DNA from: Acidobacteria bacterium UBA6911 | Lineage (GTDB): Bacteria > Acidobacteriota > UBA6911 | Length of the DNA stretch: 17,318 nt | Direction: 5' to 3' | Assembly: GCA_002451015.1 (NCBI GenBank) | Contig: DKBB01000254.1 | Coordinates: 2,129 to 19,446 of the forward strand | Shown: piece by piece, positions 13,408 through 17,318 of the stretch | Numbering within the stretch: position 1 is the first letter of the stretch | How the letters are laid out: each line of letters opens with the position of its first letter | The notes under the pieces: generated by a model | The model's database searches: none | Seen by the model: the letters and a program-made list of their open reading frames with translations, nothing else | Told to the model about the DNA's origin: nothing | Translations under genes and position numbers: made by a program

Positions 13408-15114
13408 ATGCTCCGTTTATTAAGAATTCGAAATTTTGCGTTGATCCGGGAATTGGAGATCGAGTTCGGTGACGGTTTGAATCTTCTGACAGGGGAAACC
13501 GGTTCCGGGAAATCCATCCTGGTGGATGCGTTCGGTATGCTGTTGGGAGAAAGATCCTCCCAGGATATGATTCGTTCCGACTGCGATTCGGCAATTGTGG
13601 AAGGGATGTTCGAAATCGAATCGGAAGGAGCACTATTCCGGACATTATCGGATGCGGGATTTGAGAATGAAGAAAAGCTTCTTCTGGTCCGGCGGGAAAT
13701 ATCCTCCTCGGGCAGGAACAGGGTGTTCATAAACGGTCATCTTGCCACACTGAACCTGTTGAAATCGATCGGGGAACATCTGGCGGATATTCACGGCCAG
13801 CAGGATCAGAAATCGCTCCTGGATTTACAGACACACCTTCAATGGCTGGATTTTTACGGGGACAATGGAGTTTTATTGGAGGAAGTTCGGAAGCGTTTTA
13901 AAGCGCTTAGAGAGACGGCCCGGCGCCTCGAACGCTTTGAAGCGGACAAAGAGGCACGAATTCGTCGTATTGAAATGCTTCGATTCCAGCTGGAAGAAAT
14001 CCGTCGAGTTGCGCCGCTTCCCAATGAAAGGGAGGAATTGGAAAGGGAAAACTCCATCCTTTCCAACAGTGAAAAAATTCTCGCCAGTGCGGCTGAGGCC
14101 TATGTTGCGCTGTATGAAAGCGAATCTTCTATTTTGACCGGGATGCGCCGTCTTGAGCCTGTATTGCAGGCATTGGAGAGGTATGACGACAGCTGGAAGC
14201 AGTCCCGTGAGTCTCTTGTGGAATGTTTATTCAGGCTGGAAGACATAGCTATGGCTGCACGCGATTACGCGGCTCGATGCGATTTCAGTCCGGAACGGCT
14301 CGAACAGGTGCAGCAGAGACTGCATTCCCTGGAAAAACTGACCCAGAAGTACGGTTCTTCGGGGAGCGATATTTTTGAATATGCTGAAAGTTGCAGGCAG
14401 GAATTGGAGTCTTTGACAGCATCTGAGGACACATCCGCCGATCTCGCAAAGAAGCTGGAATCGGAAACTGCTCGATATGTTGAAATTGCTTCCAAGCTTT
14501 CGGAAAAGCGGCGGCAGGACGCGTCGAAACTGGAAAAGCATGTCGGAAAAGAGTTTTCAGCCCTGGCAATGCCGAGAATGAAGATGCAGGTGCATTTTCA
14601 TCCGCTGAACGATGACCGGGGGAAGAATCCCTTTCCCGGTTCCTATGGACTCAACGGTTTGGACCATGTAGAGTTTTTAATAGCCCCGAACGAGGGCGAA
14701 GCGATGAGACCGCTAGCGCGCATAGCATCAGGGGGAGAACTTTCACGCCTGATGCTGGCGATACAGTCTCTGTGTGGGAATGAAGATAAGGGGAAAACTC
14801 TAGTATTCGACGAAGTGGATGCAGGTATCGGTGGACGGGTTGCGGAGGCGGTTGGGAAGCGCTTGAAGGGACTGGCGCAATACAGTCAGGTTCTATGTGT
14901 AACACATTTGCCCCAAATCGCCGTGTTCGCCCGCAACCACTTCAACGTGCGAAAACACGTGGTGGATAAAAGAACAGAGACCGTCGTGGAATCCTTGACT
15001 CATGGGGACAGGATTCTTGAGATTTCGAGAATGCTGGGTGGAGAAATTATTACGGAAACAACACGGAAACATGCAGAGGAAATGCTGGCTCACTCTGCGG
15101 ATGAAGGCAAATAA
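13408..15114 (+). CDS. recN: DNA repair protein RecN
   Basis: A 568-residue SMC-like ATPase that acts in double-strand break repair. It opens with MLRLLRIRNFALIRELEIEF, the standard RecN start. Walker A is GETGSGKS (29-36). A long, charged coiled-coil middle (about 155-385) follows. The C-terminal head carries the ABC signature SGGE (441-444), Walker B LVFDE (465-469) and the THLPQIA switch (499-505). All nucleotide-binding parts are intact and length is close to the usual 550-570. ATG 13408 is preferred because AAGG lies about 10 bases upstream and the family starts here; GTG 13399 would add three residues. miaB follows after 14 bp. Confidence 0.96.
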   Translation: MLRLLRIRNFALIRELEIEFGDGLNLLTGETGSGKSILVDAFGMLLGERSSQDMIRSDCDSAIVEGMFEIESEGALFRTLSDAGFENEEKLLLVRREISSSGRNRVFINGHLATLNLLKSIGEHLADIHGQQDQKSLLDLQTHLQWLDFYGDNGVLLEEVRKRFKALRETARRLERFEADKEARIRRIEMLRFQLEEIRRVAPLPNEREELERENSILSNSEKILASAAEAYVALYESESSILTGMRRLEPVLQALERYDDSWKQSRESLVECLFRLEDIAMAARDYAARCDFSPERLEQVQQRLHSLEKLTQKYGSSGSDIFEYAESCRQELESLTASEDTSADLAKKLESETARYVEIASKLSEKRRQDASKLEKHVGKEFSALAMPRMKMQVHFHPLNDDRGKNPFPGSYGLNGLDHVEFLIAPNEGEAMRPLARIASGGELSRLMLAIQSLCGNEDKGKTLVFDEVDAGIGGRVAEAVGKRLKGLAQYSQVLCVTHLPQIAVFARNHFNVRKHVVDKRTETVVESLTHGDRILEISRMLGGEIITETTRKHAEEMLAHSADEGK

Positions 15115-15128
15115 GGCGCCGATGCCGT

Positions 15129-16484
15129 ATGGCACAGACGCCGGTTCTTAATATGGCGAAGAAATTTTTCATTGAAACCTTCGGCTGCCAGATGAATGTT
15201 CTGGATTCCGAAAAGATTGCAGGCAATTTATGCTGCAATGGAATGGAAGTCGCAGAAAACCCGTCCAAAGCCGACGTGATCCTGTTGAATACCTGCAGTG
15301 TCCGGGATAAGGCAGTTCAAAAAGTATACGCACGTCTGGGGGAGCTCAAAAGACACAAAAATGGGCGGAAGGATCTTGTTGTCGGCGTCGTCGGCTGTAT
15401 GGCACAGCTAGAGGGAGAGAAAATATTACAAAAAGCGCCTCACGTGGATATCCTGGCCGGACCTCAAAAAAGCCAGGGAATACACTCCCTGGTGGAACAA
15501 AGAATCCACTCTGGATTGCCAAGTGTAGATATGCGGTCGAACGAAAACCCGGGACCTCTGGAAATCTCTCAAATCCGGAGGGGAAGCCACTGGCGCGCAA
15601 GTGTGACCATCAGTGAGGGGTGCAATCGTCAATGTACGTACTGTGTGGTGCCTGAAACGAGAGGAAAAGAGAGGGTTCGGAGCAGCCGCAGTATTCTCAT
15701 GGAAATCGAGAAACTGGCTGCCGACGGATATATCGAAATTATGCTGCTGGGTCAAACCGTTAATTCCTATATAGATAGAGAAGGCGGGAACACAACCTTC
15801 GCAGCGCTTTTAAGGCGGATGGCTCAAATTAATGGAATAGAGCGCATACGTTTTACTTCGCCGTATCCTTCCGATTTTACGGAAGAACTTTTAGAGGTAA
15901 TGGAAGTCTGTTCGCAGGTATGCAATCATATTCATCTGCCGGTTCAATCAGGATCAACCAAAATACTCCAGGCCATGCGGCGGGGATATACACGGGAAGG
16001 CTATCTTGAAATCGTACAAAAGATTAAAAACTCAAAACGTCCTATTTCAATTTCAACGGATATAATTGTCGGTTTTCCCGGGGAACAGGAAAGCGATTTT
16101 GAAGACACCCTAACCCTTTTGGATGCAGTGCGTTATGACAGTGCATTTTCTTTTAAATACTCTCCCAGGCCGAATACCGAAGCGTTGAAAATTTCAGGTG
16201 CCGTACCGGAAGAAGAGAAATCCAGGCGGTTGGAAATTCTGCAGCAGAGGCAGAAGGATATACAGTTTCAGATAAATGAGGCCTACCTGGGGCAGATCGT
16301 AGAAGTACTGGTAGAAAAGCGGGCGCGCAGTCGCGTCAGCCTGGCCGGAAGAACCTGTAATAACAAAATCGTCAATTTTAACGGTCCGGAAACTCTTATA
16401 GGCCACTTTGCCAAGGTGAAAATTGAAGGTTTCAGCCCCAATAGCCTAAAAGGCGCTTGGATTCAATCGAAGGCTTTGGAATAA
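15129..16484 (+). CDS. miaB: tRNA-2-methylthio-N6-dimethylallyladenosine synthase MiaB
   Basis: A 451-residue radical-SAM methylthiotransferase that adds the 2-methylthio group to i6A37 of tRNAs reading UNN codons. The N-terminal UPF0004 domain has three cluster cysteines: Cys20 (ETFGCQMN), Cys56 (NTCSVR) and Cys90 (VVGCMAQ). The radical-SAM motif is CNRQCTYC (Cys165, Cys169, Cys172). MLLGQTVNSY, FTSPYPSDF and HLPVQSGS are typical of MiaB, not of MtaB or RimO. A TRAM domain closes the protein (about 385-450). ATG 15129 gives eight residues before MAKKFFIETFGC, and ATG 15153 is an equally possible start; neither has a clear Shine-Dalgarno site. It is probably co-transcribed with recN. Confidence 0.95.
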   Translation: MAQTPVLNMAKKFFIETFGCQMNVLDSEKIAGNLCCNGMEVAENPSKADVILLNTCSVRDKAVQKVYARLGELKRHKNGRKDLVVGVVGCMAQLEGEKILQKAPHVDILAGPQKSQGIHSLVEQRIHSGLPSVDMRSNENPGPLEISQIRRGSHWRASVTISEGCNRQCTYCVVPETRGKERVRSSRSILMEIEKLAADGYIEIMLLGQTVNSYIDREGGNTTFAALLRRMAQINGIERIRFTSPYPSDFTEELLEVMEVCSQVCNHIHLPVQSGSTKILQAMRRGYTREGYLEIVQKIKNSKRPISISTDIIVGFPGEQESDFEDTLTLLDAVRYDSAFSFKYSPRPNTEALKISGAVPEEEKSRRLEILQQRQKDIQFQINEAYLGQIVEVLVEKRARSRVSLAGRTCNNKIVNFNGPETLIGHFAKVKIEGFSPNSLKGAWIQSKALE

Positions 16485-16655
16485 TCTGTATATGGGAACT
16501 GAATTTCATTCTTTTTAAGGACCGTCAATATAGGACTGCTCAACGTTTCAAGCGTTATGTATCGGAGGTAGCCGGTCTGCTGACATTTTTAAGGGTGCTT
16601 GTCTATCGGGGAAACGAGGTTCACCTCTTTAAAATACCCAGGCAGGGGAGGGATC
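16485..16655 (+). other. miaB to bifunctional-nuclease spacer
   Basis: No gene is visible in these 171 bases. A short hairpin GAGG-ttca-CCTC (about 16616-16627) followed by TTT is too weak to call a terminator. The stretch ends with a purine-rich ribosome-binding site GGGGAGGG (16645-16652) for the next gene. Confidence 0.3.
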
Positions 16656-17153
16656 ATGAAGGAGATAGAGTTTAAAATCAAAGGTTTGATGATGGATCCG
16701 CTTACCAATTCGCCCATAGTAGTTTTGCAGGAAACTGCCAGCGACACCTTGCTTCCGATTTGGGTGGGTATTTTCGAAGCGAATGCGATAGCGCTACAGA
16801 TTGAAAAGGTGGATACGCCGCGGCCAATGACGCACGATTTGATCAAGGGACTTTTAAACCATCTTGATGTCAAAGTGACCAAGATTGTTGTGACGGAACT
16901 CAAGGACAATACCTTTTATGCCGTGATTTTTCTTAATGCCGGCGGTAAGGTGGTAACGGTCGACTCAAGACCGTCTGATGCAATCGCGCTGGCTTTGCGC
17001 ACCGATTCACCAATTTTCGTGACCGACGATGTACTTTCAAAATCAACCAGCACAACCTCCACGACGCTTTCAGCGGATAAAAGTTCTCCGGAAGATATTC
17101 GGAAGTGGCTCGAAAGCCTGAATCCCGAAGATCTTGGCAAGTATAAAATGTAG
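16656..17153 (+). CDS. Bifunctional nuclease family protein (DUF151)
   Basis: A 165-residue cytoplasmic protein. Residues about 1-130 match the bifunctional nuclease/DUF151 domain: MKEIEFKIKGLMMDPLTNSP, LPIWVGIFEANAIALQIEKV, RPMTHDLIKGLLNHL, VDSRPSDAIALALRTDSPIFV. The C-terminus is a Ser/Thr-rich linker and an acidic tail ending NPEDLGKYKM. Plant members have been described as DNase/RNase, but the role in bacteria is poorly known, so catalysis here is not asserted. ATG 16656 is chosen because GGGGAGGG lies just before it and the family starts with this sequence; a TTG at 16599 would add a 19-residue tail that does not look like protein of this family. It follows miaB on the same strand. Confidence 0.88.
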   Translation: MKEIEFKIKGLMMDPLTNSPIVVLQETASDTLLPIWVGIFEANAIALQIEKVDTPRPMTHDLIKGLLNHLDVKVTKIVVTELKDNTFYAVIFLNAGGKVVTVDSRPSDAIALALRTDSPIFVTDDVLSKSTSTTSTTLSADKSSPEDIRKWLESLNPEDLGKYKM

Positions 17154-17194
17154 TTCCAGCCGAAACCGCCAATAAAGACAAATATTTAACGAAG

Positions 17195-17210
17195 GGAAGC
17201 CCGGGCTTCC
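17195..17210. repeat. Perfect 16-bp palindrome
   Basis: GGAAGCCCGGGCTTCC is self-complementary over all 16 bases and lies 42 bp after the bifunctional-nuclease stop. As RNA it could form a hairpin but there is no U-run on the plus strand and the loop would be very tight. It may be a protein-binding site or part of a terminator working with other factors. Confidence 0.5.
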
Positions 17211-17252
17211 ACGAACGACAACGAAGGATTGGAGTCGCTTATTTTAGTTTAC

Positions 17253-17266
17253 ATAAGATATCTTAT
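17253..17266. repeat. Perfect 14-bp AT-rich palindrome, possible operator
   Basis: ATAAGATATCTTAT is fully self-complementary. It lies in the last 165 bases of the window, which hold no gene that I can see. The position suggests a dimeric regulator site for a gene beyond the right edge, but no promoter can be placed with confidence. Confidence 0.45.
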
Positions 17267-17318
17267 CAGAAGTAGTGGAAATTTCGCGGTCTACCTTTAA
17301 TTTCAACGGGATTAATAG

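Noticed and set aside
1..17318. CRISPR arrays, insertion sequences, attachment sites or a phage island
   Set aside because: No regularly spaced repeats, transposases, integrases or terminal inverted repeats were seen; gene content is housekeeping.

Overview
The window is about 17.3 kb of bacterial chromosome with ordinary housekeeping content. There are no insertion sequences, CRISPR arrays, rRNA or tRNA genes that I can recognise. The host is Gram-negative: it carries a complete Tol-Pal cell-envelope set, a Pal lipoprotein, an outer-membrane type OmpA-like domain and several exported proteins. Base composition looks balanced by eye. The gene set (recN-miaB-bifunctional nuclease, a TonB-like protein in the tolA place, a Sec-containing SelD) would suit a Desulfobacterota-like ('deltaproteobacterial') or related anaerobic lineage. 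That placement is inference, not proof.

Layout. Bases 1-6033 are read on the plus strand: the end of an AhpD/carboxymuconolactone decarboxylase-like gene, an MFS transporter, a family-3 solute-binding lipoprotein with an added C-terminal domain, an HtrA/Deg serine protease, an exported metallo-beta-lactamase-fold hydrolase, and a DnaC/IstB-type AAA+ helicase loader with an N-terminal zinc motif. Bases 6096-13190 are read on the minus strand. In transcription order they are tolQ, tolR, a tolA/tonB-like gene, tolB, pal, cpoB (ybgF), ssb and selD. Bases 13408-17153 return to the plus strand with recN, miaB and a bifunctional-nuclease family gene. tolQ and recN are divergent; selD and the dnaC-like gene are convergent.

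How they work together. TolQ-TolR form the proton-driven inner-membrane motor and the TonB-like protein spans the periplasm. TolB and Pal act at the outer membrane and peptidoglycan, and CpoB modulates the system. Sequence signals suggest three transcription starts in this block: before tolQ, before pal and before cpoB. A GC-rich hairpin with a U-run lies between pal and cpoB.

Main discovery. selD is a selenoprotein gene. A plain reading starts at an internal Met (7082) and loses the active site. Reading upstream through an in-frame UGA at 7092-7094 restores the conserved SelD N-terminus, and the UGA falls exactly on the catalytic Cys17 position of E. coli SelD. A 6-bp hairpin with a G in the loop sits 19 nt after the UGA, as expected of a bacterial SECIS. 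The host therefore very probably inserts selenocysteine. A second point of interest is the 328-bp pal-cpoB gap. It holds four tandem stem-loops, one with 14 paired bases, and looks like a structured RNA or 3'-UTR element.
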